Source: Clostridiales bacterium
GTDB taxonomy: Bacteria; Bacillota; Clostridia; Christensenellales; Aristaeellaceae
Length of the DNA: 47,672 nucleotides
Assembly (NCBI GenBank): GCA_004556985.1
Contig: SFFC01000021.1
Span: forward strand, 1 to 47,672
Direction of reading: 5' to 3'
The notes under the pieces were generated by a model. The model saw only the letters and a program-made list of their open reading frames with translations, made no database searches and was not told the DNA's origin. Numbering within the stretch: position 1 is the first letter of the stretch; the number at the start of each line of letters is the position of its first letter. Positions 14,435-21,350 of this stretch are shown piece by piece. The translations under genes were made by a program, and so were the position numbers.

Positions 14435-16534
14435 ATGCAAACGCTGGTTGTCGCGGAGAAGCCCTCCGTCGCGAGGGACATCGCGCGGGTGCTGGGCGCA
14501 GGCGCGAAGGGAGAGGGCTGTCTGACGGGCAGCGGCTATGTCGTGACCTGGGCGCTGGGGCATCTGGTGACGCTCAAGGAGCCGCAGGAGCTTGACGCGC
14601 GCTACACGAGGTGGAGCGCGGGCGATCTGCCGATTCTCCCGCAGAGGATGGAAACCAAGGTCATCAAGAAGACGAAGAGCCAGTTTCTCGTCATCAAAAA
14701 GCTCATGAACGACGCGCAGACGGAGGAAATCGTCTGCGCGACGGACTCCGGCCGCGAGGGCGAGCTGATCTTCCGCTATATCTACGAGCAGGCGGGCTGC
14801 CGAAAGCCGGTCAAGCGGCTGTGGATCTCCTCCATGACGGACGAAGCGATCCGCGCGGGCTTTGACAGCCTGAAGCCCGCCTCGCAGTACGACGCGCTCT
14901 ATCGCAGCGCGCGCTGCCGGGCGGACGCGGACTGGCTCATCGGCATGAACGCGACGCGGGCCTACACGCTGCGCTACGGCGTGTTGCTGTCGGTTGGCCG
15001 CGTGCAGACGCCGACGCTGAGCATGCTCGTGAAGCGCCGCAGGGAGATCGACAGCTTTGTTCCGGAGACATACTACACCGTCCGCGCGGACTTTGGCGAT
15101 TACAAGGGCGTCTGGGTCAACGCGAAGGGAGAAAAGAGGATCGACTCGGGTGAGCAGGCGCAGATAATCGCCGCGCGGGTCAAGGGCCGTGAGGGGAAGG
15201 TTGCCGAGGCGGCAAGGGAGCACAGGGCGGAGCGTCCGCCGCTGCTCTACGACCTGACGACGCTGCAACGCGAGGCCAACGCGCAGTTCGGCTTCACGGC
15301 GAAAAAGACGCTGGCCACCGCGCAGAAGCTCTACGAGCAGCACAAGCTGCTGACCTACCCGAGGACGGACAGCCGCTATCTCTCCCATGACATGCTCGGC
15401 AAGGTACAAAAGACGCTGGGCAGCTATGAGGGCGCGCTTGAGGAGATCGGGCGGCAGGCGCTTGCCTTCGGCGTCACCCTGACGCCCCGGGTGTTTGACG
15501 ACGCGAAGCTGACTGATCACCACGCGATTATTCCGACGGGCCGGCGCGCGTCAGGCCTTTCGCTGACGGCGGATGAGGCGAAGCTCTACGATCTCGTGGC
15601 GCGGCGGCTGGCGGCTGCGTTTTATCCCAATTACGAATACGACGCGCTGCGCGCCGTCACGGCGGTCTGCACGGAGGGCGCGGAGGATCGCTTCCTGAGC
15701 ACGGGCAAGGCGGTCACACAGGAGGGTTGGAAGGCCGTCTACCGCGGGATGCGCGAAAAGCGCCGCGCGAAGGACGAGGAGGAGCAGCGCCTGCCCGCGC
15801 TCGCGCAGGGCGATTCGCGCCTTTGCCGCGCGGCGGCCGTGAAGCAGGAGCAGACCAAGGCCCCCAAGGAGCACAACGACGCCTCGATCCTCTCGGAGAT
15901 GGAGCACGCGGGGCGTCAGATTGAGGACGAGGACCTGCGCGAGCAGATGAAGGACTGCGCACTGGGTACGCCCGCGACGCGTGCGGCCATCATTGAGCGG
16001 CTGATTGAGGTTGGCTATGTCTGCCGCAGCGGCAAGAATCTGATCGCGACGGAAAAGGGCGTCCATCTGATTGAGGCCGTGCCGCCGGAGATCGCCTCGC
16101 CGGAGACGACGGGGCGCTGGGAGCGCGCGCTCGCGGAGATTGCCCGGGGCAAGGACGGGGAGCAGCGCTTCCGCGAGGGCATCGCGAGGCTGGCGGCCTT
16201 CCTGGTTGCTCAGGCGAAGGAGGCGCCCGACGTCGCTTTTGCGCAGGAAAAGCCCCGCGGCCGGGCCAAAAAGCCGCATGATCTCGGCCTGGCCTGCCCG
16301 CTGTGCGCAAAGGGCAGGGTGGCCGAAAATTCAAAATCATTCTATTGTACGCGCTTTCGGGACGGATGCGCCTATACGGTCTGGAAGGACGCGCTTGTGC
16401 GGCGCGGCGGGCCGGTGCTGGATGCGAAGCTCTTTCTGCTCTGCGCACAGAGGCGCGAGGTGCGCGGCTCGACGGGAACCATCTATTATGACGATCAGGG
16501 AAGCGTGCGCTTTGCGCCGCTTCCGCAGGAATGA
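14435..16534 (+). CDS. topB: DNA topoisomerase III
   Basis: A 699-residue type IA topoisomerase that relaxes and decatenates DNA through a 5'-phosphotyrosine link. The TOPRIM domain opens TLVVAEKPSVARDIA and has the metal motif ATDSGREGELIFRY near residue 105. GVLLSVGRVQTPTLSML is present, and the catalytic tyrosine is Tyr308 in LTYPRTDSRYLS. The end of the catalytic core is LGTPATRAAIIERL. The C-terminus carries a zinc-ribbon-like block (CPLCAKGRVAENSKSFYC and GCAYTVWK) similar to topoisomerase tail repeats. It begins eight bases after dnaB, and the next gene starts 12 bases past its stop. Chromosomal context (next to dnaB) argues for a housekeeping rather than plasmid-borne copy. Confidence 0.95.
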   Translation: MQTLVVAEKPSVARDIARVLGAGAKGEGCLTGSGYVVTWALGHLVTLKEPQELDARYTRWSAGDLPILPQRMETKVIKKTKSQFLVIKKLMNDAQTEEIVCATDSGREGELIFRYIYEQAGCRKPVKRLWISSMTDEAIRAGFDSLKPASQYDALYRSARCRADADWLIGMNATRAYTLRYGVLLSVGRVQTPTLSMLVKRRREIDSFVPETYYTVRADFGDYKGVWVNAKGEKRIDSGEQAQIIAARVKGREGKVAEAAREHRAERPPLLYDLTTLQREANAQFGFTAKKTLATAQKLYEQHKLLTYPRTDSRYLSHDMLGKVQKTLGSYEGALEEIGRQALAFGVTLTPRVFDDAKLTDHHAIIPTGRRASGLSLTADEAKLYDLVARRLAAAFYPNYEYDALRAVTAVCTEGAEDRFLSTGKAVTQEGWKAVYRGMREKRRAKDEEEQRLPALAQGDSRLCRAAAVKQEQTKAPKEHNDASILSEMEHAGRQIEDEDLREQMKDCALGTPATRAAIIERLIEVGYVCRSGKNLIATEKGVHLIEAVPPEIASPETTGRWERALAEIARGKDGEQRFREGIARLAAFLVAQAKEAPDVAFAQEKPRGRAKKPHDLGLACPLCAKGRVAENSKSFYCTRFRDGCAYTVWKDALVRRGGPVLDAKLFLLCAQRREVRGSTGTIYYDDQGSVRFAPLPQE

Positions 16535-16545
16535 GGGATACGGAC

Positions 16546-17046
16546 ATGATGTACACGCAGTCGGACATCGAGCAGAACAGGAAGAAGACGGGCAGGGAGC
16601 TGCGCCTCATGCTGCTGGTGGCCCTGCCGTTTGCCGCGCTGGCCGTCGCAGCCTTTTGCATGCGCGTGGAGCTGCTGTGCATGGCGGCGGTCGTCCTTTG
16701 CGGCGGCGTTATCATTCTGCTCTGGGATCTGTTCGTCTCTCCGTGCCGCCGCTACGGGCGGTATCTGAGCGAGGTGACGAGCGGGCTGACGAGGCGCACG
16801 GCGGGGACGGTCGTCCGCCTGGGGGAGGATCGCGTCTTCCGGGACGGCGTCTGGTTCAACGAGCTGATCCTCAACATCTATGAGGATCTCTCCGAGGAGG
16901 GCGAGCAGCGGTATCTGTATGACTGCGCCAAGGAGCGCCCCGAGGCCTTTATTGGAAAGGATGTGGCGCTGACCAGCCACGGCAACTATGTGCTTGACCT
17001 GGAGCTGCTGCATGCGGACGGGGCGGAGGAAGAGGACCATGCGTAA
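16546..17046 (+). CDS. Small membrane protein of unknown function
   Basis: A 166-residue protein with a basic N-terminus (DIEQNRKKTGRELR), two adjacent membrane helices (about residues 20-58) separated by a short VEL turn, and a soluble C-terminal domain of about 100 residues. I do not recognise the soluble domain; it has a TVVRLGEDRVFRDGVWFNELIL stretch (split at the DGV turn) suggesting a small beta-sheet. The ATG at 16546 is preferred because AGGG (16534-16537) is eight bases upstream; an ATG at 16531 overlaps the topB stop but has no spacing for a ribosome binding site. It overlaps the next gene by eight bases, so the pair are translationally linked. Confidence 0.7.
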   Translation: MMYTQSDIEQNRKKTGRELRLMLLVALPFAALAVAAFCMRVELLCMAAVVLCGGVIILLWDLFVSPCRRYGRYLSEVTSGLTRRTAGTVVRLGEDRVFRDGVWFNELILNIYEDLSEEGEQRYLYDCAKERPEAFIGKDVALTSHGNYVLDLELLHADGAEEEDHA

Positions 17047-18376
17047 CCATGCGGCGGATGCGGGGCCCTTGCCCGCGAAGAGGGACGCGCGCAGGGAGCG
17101 CGTCCTGTTTTTATGCTTGTTGGCGGCGAGCTTTGCGCTGATGCTGGCGCTCAATGTGCGCACGCCGCTGATGATGGACGATTACGATTACAGCTTCAGC
17201 TGGAGCACGGGAGAGCGCCTGAGCGGCCTTGCCGACATCCTGCGCTCTCAGGCGGCCCATTACAGGCTTTGGGGCGGTCGAAGCGTCGTCCATGCGCTGG
17301 CGCAGCTCTTCCTGTACTGGGGCAAGCCGGTGTTCAACGTCGCCTGCGCGGCGATGTATGGGCTGCTGCTGCTGGAGATTCTTTCCCTGTCCAGGAAGCG
17401 GGAAAAAAGCCACAGGGCGGCGCTGCTGCTGGCGGCACAGACGGAGCTGCTCTTGTTCGTGCCTTTTTTCGCGACGGTCTTCCTCTGGCTCGACGGCGCC
17501 TGCAACTACCTCTTCGGCACGGCGCTCGCGCTCGTTCCGCTGCTGATTGCCAAAAGCGAGCGGGAGGGCGGCTTCTTTGACGGCGGATGGCGACGTGGCA
17601 CGCTCGCACTGCCGCTGTGCTTTCTGGCGGGCTGGACGAACGAGAACACGGCCTGCGGCATGCTCGCCGTCATGGGACTTTTGTTGCTGCTGGACGTGCG
17701 CGAGGGACGGAACGTTCGCGCATGGCGGCTGGCCGCCTTGGGCGCGCAGCTGGCCGGCGTGCTGCTGATGCTGCTGGCACCGGGCAATTTTGCCCGGGCC
17801 TCCGGGGAGGCGGCGCGGGGGCTTTTTGCGGAGCTGCTGTATAGGGCGCTGGTGGTGACCTGGTGTCTGCTGCGCTATGCGGGCATTCCGCTGGCCGCCG
17901 CGGCGCTGCTGCTTTTCTTCGGGCGCCGGCGGGGCATCGCGCTGCGCAGCAGGCAGGCCGCGCTGCTGGCCCTCTGCGCGCTGCTGAGCGCCTATGCGCT
18001 GGTGGCCTCGCCGCAGATTTCGGATCGGTCGTTCATCGCCGTGACGGTGCTGGCGCTGGCCGCCGCGCTGACGCTGCTTGACGACTGGCTGGCGGAAAGC
18101 GGAAGGCGGATGGCGCCGGCGATGGCGCTGATGCTGGCTGTGTGCGTCGTGTCCGGTGCAGCTGCGCTGCGCGATACCGCGGCGCATCAGGCGGCATGGA
18201 CAGCGCAGCTTTCGCGCATCGCGGCCGCAGTGGAGCAAGGCGAAACGGAGGTTGCCGTATCGGGCGTTCCCGCCAGGTCGCGCTTTACGATGGACATCGT
18301 GCTCGGCGACTCGCCGCAGGATTGGCCCAACAGCACGCTTTCGCGCTATTTCGGAATCGCCGTCCGCGGGGAATGA
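17039..18376 (+). CDS. DUF6056-type polytopic membrane protein
   Basis: A 445-residue protein with about ten membrane helices and an N-terminal extracytoplasmic motif LMMDDYDYSFSW followed by HYRLWGGRSVVH. This acidic/aromatic pattern is typical of the DUF6056 family and resembles lipid-linked sugar glycosyltransferases of the GT-C type, in which such acidic residues are catalytic. The assignment to an enzyme class is inference. A conserved WTNENTA block lies mid-protein and a soluble C-terminal tail ends RYFGIAVRGE. The ATG at 17039 lies inside the end of the preceding gene. It is the last gene before the promoter at 18469. Confidence 0.72.
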   Translation: MRNHAADAGPLPAKRDARRERVLFLCLLAASFALMLALNVRTPLMMDDYDYSFSWSTGERLSGLADILRSQAAHYRLWGGRSVVHALAQLFLYWGKPVFNVACAAMYGLLLLEILSLSRKREKSHRAALLLAAQTELLLFVPFFATVFLWLDGACNYLFGTALALVPLLIAKSEREGGFFDGGWRRGTLALPLCFLAGWTNENTACGMLAVMGLLLLLDVREGRNVRAWRLAALGAQLAGVLLMLLAPGNFARASGEAARGLFAELLYRALVVTWCLLRYAGIPLAAAALLLFFGRRRGIALRSRQAALLALCALLSAYALVASPQISDRSFIAVTVLALAAALTLLDDWLAESGRRMAPAMALMLAVCVVSGAAALRDTAAHQAAWTAQLSRIAAAVEQGETEVAVSGVPARSRFTMDIVLGDSPQDWPNSTLSRYFGIAVRGE

Positions 18377-18468
18377 GGGGTTGCGGGGCGAATTGTGTCC
18401 TGAGCGTGAAACCGGGGGAGAATCTCCGGGAAAAAGGGCTGCGGGATGCAGAAGAACGCAGGCACGGC

Positions 18469-18497
18469 TTGACAATTCCTCACGCGCTCATTATAAT
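18469..18497 (+). promoter_or_regulatory. Perfect consensus promoter of the PrsA-like lipoprotein gene
   Basis: TTGACA (18469-18474), a 17-base spacer and TATAAT (18492-18497). It implies strong constitutive expression, with a leader of about 40 bases. Confidence 0.92.
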
Positions 18498-18543
18498 TAG
18501 TCGTATGTTGCCAAGACGAGGCTGAAAGGAAGAGAACAAGACA

Positions 18544-20028
18544 ATGAAAAAGGGAATTGCACTGATCGCTATGCTCGCACTGGCGGTTGTGATGCTCTCC
18601 GGCTGCAACCTGATCGGATATGACGAGGAGCTCGACGGTGCGCAGGTCGTGGCGAAGGTCAATGATACCGAGATCACCAAAGCCGAGTGGCTTGCCGCGC
18701 GCGACTATCTGGCCAGCTACTATCAGCAGTACATGCAGCAGTATTTCGGCTATACGCTGGAGCTCACCGAGGAGGATCTGGAGAGCTACGGGGAGTCTGC
18801 GCTCGAGCAGCTCATCGAGAGCCAGGTCATCGCGGACAAGCTGGTCGAGCTCGGCTTTGATCCGCTCGGCGAGGAGGACGCCGCCGAGGTGGAGTCCTAT
18901 GCGGACAGCACGATGTCCTTCTACAAGATGCTGATGCGCTACCAGAACTACCCGGATCTGGAAACCGTCGAGGAGGAGGCCGCCCGCCTGCAGGAAGAGG
19001 CCCTCATCGCCGCAACGGCGGACGAGGCCCAGGAGAGCGTCGAGCCCGCAGAGCCTGTCGCGACGATCACCGACGCGCAGCTTGAGGAGATGCTTGAAAA
19101 CGACCTGAATGCCGTGGGCTACTCCCGCGACTACTTCGTGCAGAGCAGGACGATCAGCGTCCAGCAGGAGCAGCTCAAGGATTATGCCACCAAAGACGTC
19201 GCGGTCTCCGACGACGAGGTGAAGGCGGAGTTTGACAGCCGCGTCGCCGCGCAGAAGGAGAGCTTCGACGCGACGCCGGCGCTGTACGCGCAGTACATGA
19301 ACAACGGCACGGATTGCTACTATGTCCCGGCGGGCTATCGCGGCGTGAAGAACCTGCTCATCAAGATTTCCAGCGAGAAGAGCAGCGAAATCAGCGATCT
19401 GAGCAGCGCGGTCAGCACGGCGCAGTCGACGATCGACGACGCGCAGAGCCAGCTCGACGAGCTGAGCGCCGAGGATACTTCCGCGTACGACGAGGAGACG
19501 CTCGCGGGCTACGAGGCGCAGGTCGCTGCGCTTGAGGAGCAGATCGCTTCCGCGCAGGAGACGCTGACCGGATCCCAGGCGCAGCTGGAGGAGACCACGC
19601 TGGCCGCTTACGCGGAGATCGAGGCGACCGCGCAGGAGGTGCTCGACAGGGCACTTGCCGGCGAGGACTTCGACGCGCTGCTTGAGGAATTCGGCGAGGA
19701 CACCGGCATGAATTCCGAGCCGAACAAGAGCCGCGGCTACCTGGTCTGCGAGGGCCTCTCCCTTTACGAGCAGAGCTTCCAGGATGCGGCGATGGCGCTT
19801 GAGCAGGTCGGCGACGTGAGCGCCGAGCTCGTCAAGACCAGCTACGGCTACCACATCCTGCAGTATGCGACGGACGTGGCCGAGGGCGAGGTCGAGTACA
19901 CCGATGAGATCAAGACCGATATCCACGACGAGATGCTCGCCGATGCGCAGGATGCGGCCTATGACGCTGCGATCACGCAGTGGGTCTCCGAGGCCAATGT
20001 CACGACCTATCCGAAGGTCATGAAGTAA
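18544..20028 (+). CDS. PrsA/SurA-like peptidyl-prolyl isomerase lipoprotein with inserted coiled coil
   Basis: A 494-residue extracytoplasmic folding factor. The lipobox LSGC (Cys21) follows a typical MKKGIALIAMLAL signal, so the mature protein is lipid-anchored. Residues 30-240 form the SurA_N-like chaperone region (VAKVNDTEITKAEW opening). A parvulin domain starts near residue 260 (YRGVKNLLIKIS) but is interrupted at about 277-352 by a heptad-rich segment (LSSAVSTAQSTIDDAQSQL and following). It resumes with AQEVLDRALAGEDFDALLEEFGED and ends SYGYHILQY near residue 442. Relatives fold exported proteins. AAGGAAGAG precedes the ATG. It is monocistronic between a consensus promoter and a strong terminator. 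Family firm; isomerase activity with the insert is not assured. Confidence 0.85.
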   Translation: MKKGIALIAMLALAVVMLSGCNLIGYDEELDGAQVVAKVNDTEITKAEWLAARDYLASYYQQYMQQYFGYTLELTEEDLESYGESALEQLIESQVIADKLVELGFDPLGEEDAAEVESYADSTMSFYKMLMRYQNYPDLETVEEEAARLQEEALIAATADEAQESVEPAEPVATITDAQLEEMLENDLNAVGYSRDYFVQSRTISVQQEQLKDYATKDVAVSDDEVKAEFDSRVAAQKESFDATPALYAQYMNNGTDCYYVPAGYRGVKNLLIKISSEKSSEISDLSSAVSTAQSTIDDAQSQLDELSAEDTSAYDEETLAGYEAQVAALEEQIASAQETLTGSQAQLEETTLAAYAEIEATAQEVLDRALAGEDFDALLEEFGEDTGMNSEPNKSRGYLVCEGLSLYEQSFQDAAMALEQVGDVSAELVKTSYGYHILQYATDVAEGEVEYTDEIKTDIHDEMLADAQDAAYDAAITQWVSEANVTTYPKVMK

Positions 20029-20051
20029 ATGATACGGACGTGGGTCCACAG

Positions 20052-20079
20052 GAGCCCGGGCGGCAAGCCCGGGCTCTTT
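20052..20079 (+). terminator. Terminator of the PrsA-like gene
   Basis: GAGCCCGGG (20052-20060) pairs perfectly with CCCGGGCTC (20068-20076), followed by TTTG. Stable stem with a short T tail. Confidence 0.8.
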
Positions 20080-20134
20080 GCATGCTTTCAGGCAACAGGG
20101 CGCGGGAGACTGCATAGAATGCGTGGGAGGGGGA

Positions 20135-20293
20135 ATGCGCGTGAGCGGATGCGGATGGCAGGGGAAGCGGCTTGCGGGCGTTCTTCTCGTGCTGGCAGGG
20201 GTGCTGTTGATCTTTGTCTGCCTGCCGGCACGGCTGTTTCTGATCGCGCTGGGGCTGGCGCTGGCCGTAGCGGGGCTCCTGCTGCTGCGATGA
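20135..20293 (+). CDS. Two-TM micro-protein upstream of spoVM
   Basis: A 52-residue protein. After a short N-terminus (MRVSGCGWQGKRLAG) it consists almost entirely of two hydrophobic helices, VLLVLAGVLLIFVCLPA and LFLIALGLALAVAGLLLL, with a one-residue charge (Arg) between and at the end. GGGAGGGGGA abuts the ATG closely. An upstream in-frame ATG at 20078 lies at the terminator and has no ribosome binding site. The spoVM-like frame begins 19 bases after its stop, with the ribosome binding site between, suggesting one transcript. Small helical hairpins like this occur in many Clostridia without known function. Confidence 0.6.
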   Translation: MRVSGCGWQGKRLAGVLLVLAGVLLIFVCLPARLFLIALGLALAVAGLLLLR

Positions 20294-20311
20294 AGGGGAG
20301 GGAAGCGGACA

Positions 20312-20389
20312 TTGGCCATCAGGATGGTCTGCGTCCGGGCGCCGCGCTTTCTGCGCGGGCTGCTCCGGCTGCTGAGCGGAAAAAAATGA
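20312..20389 (+). CDS. spoVM: Stage V sporulation protein M-like peptide (25 residues)
   Basis: SpoVM is a tiny amphipathic peptide made in the mother cell that senses the convex forespore surface and tethers SpoIVA to start coat assembly. This 25-codon frame starts with TTG at 20312, nine bases after AGGGGAGGG. It contains VRAPRFLRGLLRLLSG, aligning without gaps to IKLPKFLGGIVRAMLG of Bacillus SpoVM. Matching positions are the essential helix-breaking Pro9, Phe11, Leu12, Gly14, Arg17 and Gly21; the N-terminus is two residues longer. Gene order supports it: in Bacillus spoVM is followed by rpmB, yloU, yloV (fakA) and, further on, recG, exactly the neighbours here. An ATG at 20324 is too far from the ribosome binding site. 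Too short for ordinary gene finding; the call rests on motif plus synteny. Confidence 0.8.
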   Translation: MAIRMVCVRAPRFLRGLLRLLSGKK

Positions 20390-20396
20390 AAAAGGT

Positions 20397-20431
20397 CAGG
20401 CGCCCGCTTCCAAACCGGAGGCGGGCGCCTG
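20397..20431. repeat. First of two related long hairpins between spoVM and rpmB
   Basis: CAGGCGCCCGCTTCC, loop AAACC, then GGAGGCGGGCGCCTG: 15 base pairs with one wobble. It starts eight bases after the spoVM stop and lacks a T-run, so it may act as a weak terminator or RNA-stabilising structure. Its sequence is clearly related to the hairpin at 20467-20502. Confidence 0.75.
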
Positions 20432-20466
20432 GCAACCTGCTCTGAATCATGGCACAGGAGAAAACG

Positions 20467-20502
20467 AAAGGCGCCTGCTTCCAAACGGAAACAGGCGCCT
20501 TT
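20467..20502. terminator. Terminator of rpmB, related to the preceding hairpin
   Basis: AAAGGCGCCTGCTTCC, loop AAAC, GGAAACAGGCGCCTTT. A long stem with a single mismatch, ending in TTT on either strand. It lies 16 bases past the minus-strand rpmB stop and would also stop plus-strand transcripts from spoVM. Confidence 0.75.
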
Positions 20503-20518
20503 GAAGACACGATAAAGA

Positions 20519-20710
20519 TTACAGCGCGCGCTCGACCTTGCCGCTGCGCAGGCAGCGCGTGCAGACGTTCATGTGACGAACGGTACCGCCGACGGTCACA
20601 CGGACACGCTGGGTATTCGGCAGCCAAACGCGATTGCTCTTGCGGTTGGAGTGGCTGACGTTGTGGCCGCTCATGGCGCCCTTCTGGCAAACCTCACAAA
20701 TCTTTCCCAT
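20519..20710 (-). CDS. rpmB: 50S ribosomal protein L28
   Basis: A 63-residue L28 with two zinc-ligand pairs, CEVC near residue 5 and CTRC near residue 50, so it is the zinc-binding (C+) form. The signature GHNVSHSNRKSNRVWLPN is present. The minus-strand ATG at 20710 follows AAGGAGGTGTGATC, a strong ribosome binding site. Earlier in-frame starts would add residues outside the family pattern. It has its own promoter (20753-20781) and terminator and is divergent from yloU, as in Bacillus subtilis. Confidence 0.96.
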   Translation of the reverse strand: MGKICEVCQKGAMSGHNVSHSNRKSNRVWLPNTQRVRVTVGGTVRHMNVCTRCLRSGKVERAL

Positions 20711-20752
20711 GATCACACCTCCTTCTGGTGCGTAAACAGTCATAACACAATT

Positions 20753-20781
20753 ATTTTAGCACCTGGAGGACGATTTGACAA
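20753..20781 (-). promoter_or_regulatory. Promoter of rpmB
   Basis: On the minus strand TTGTCA (20776-20781), a 17-base spacer and TAAAAT (20753-20758). Confidence 0.8.
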
Positions 20782-20884
20782 GTGTTTTTTTGATTTTGTT
20801 TTGAATAAATTGAAAAACTGACGCCTGAATGGCCGGCCTGCGCCGGAAAACAGAAAAACGTCGGCAGGTTTTTTCCTCGAATCC

Positions 20885-20913
20885 TTGTAAAAAGAGGGCT
20901 TTTCCTGTATACT
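20885..20913 (+). promoter_or_regulatory. Promoter of the yloU-fakA operon
   Basis: TTGTAA (20885-20890), a 17-base spacer and TATACT (20908-20913). The leader has a small hairpin (GGGTC, GGTAT, GACCC at 20938-20952) just before the GAGGAGG ribosome binding site. Confidence 0.78.
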
Positions 20914-20971
20914 GTACAATGATCCATTGAGATTTCCGGGTCGGTATGACCCTGCGCGAGGAGGGTTTTTT

Positions 20972-21322
20972 ATGGAATGCAAAATCAACAATGATCTGGG
21001 TCAGATCACGATCAGTGAAGATGTCCTGCTGAAAGTGGCGGGTTATGCTGCGCTGGAGTGCTACGGAATCGTTGCGATGTCCTCAAAGCGCGCCAAGGAT
21101 GGCTTTGTGGAATGGCTTGGCAGGGAGAACCTGACCAAGGGCGTTCAGATCAACGTGACGGACGGCGGAATCGATATCGACCTGTTCATCATTGTGGAAT
21201 ACGGCATTTCGATTGTCGAGGTCTGCAACATCATCAAGTCCCAGGTGTGCTATAAGATTGAAAACATGACCGGCGCCAGGGTGCGCAGAGTGAATATTTC
21301 GGTTGAGGGTATCCGCGTCTGA
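20972..21322 (+). CDS. Asp23/YloU-family protein
   Basis: A 116-residue member of the Asp23/Gls24/YloU family, with the typical opening LGQITISEDVLLKVAGYAAL and the block GVQINVTDGGIDIDLFIIVEYG. Family members include the alkaline shock protein of Staphylococcus and act at the membrane or in stress responses; the Bacillus YloU role is unclear. The ATG at 20972 has GAGGAGGG seven bases upstream. It shares an operon with fakA, 28 bases downstream, exactly as in Bacillus (yloU-yloV). Confidence 0.9.
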   Translation: MECKINNDLGQITISEDVLLKVAGYAALECYGIVAMSSKRAKDGFVEWLGRENLTKGVQINVTDGGIDIDLFIIVEYGISIVEVCNIIKSQVCYKIENMTGARVRRVNISVEGIRV

Positions 21323-21350
21323 TCCCTGACGGAAACTGGAGGCGAATTCT

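Noticed and set aside
18409..18440. Inverted repeat (CCGGGGGAGA/TCTCCGGG) after the DUF6056 gene as a terminator
   Set aside because: It has almost no loop and is followed by A residues rather than T on the plus strand.
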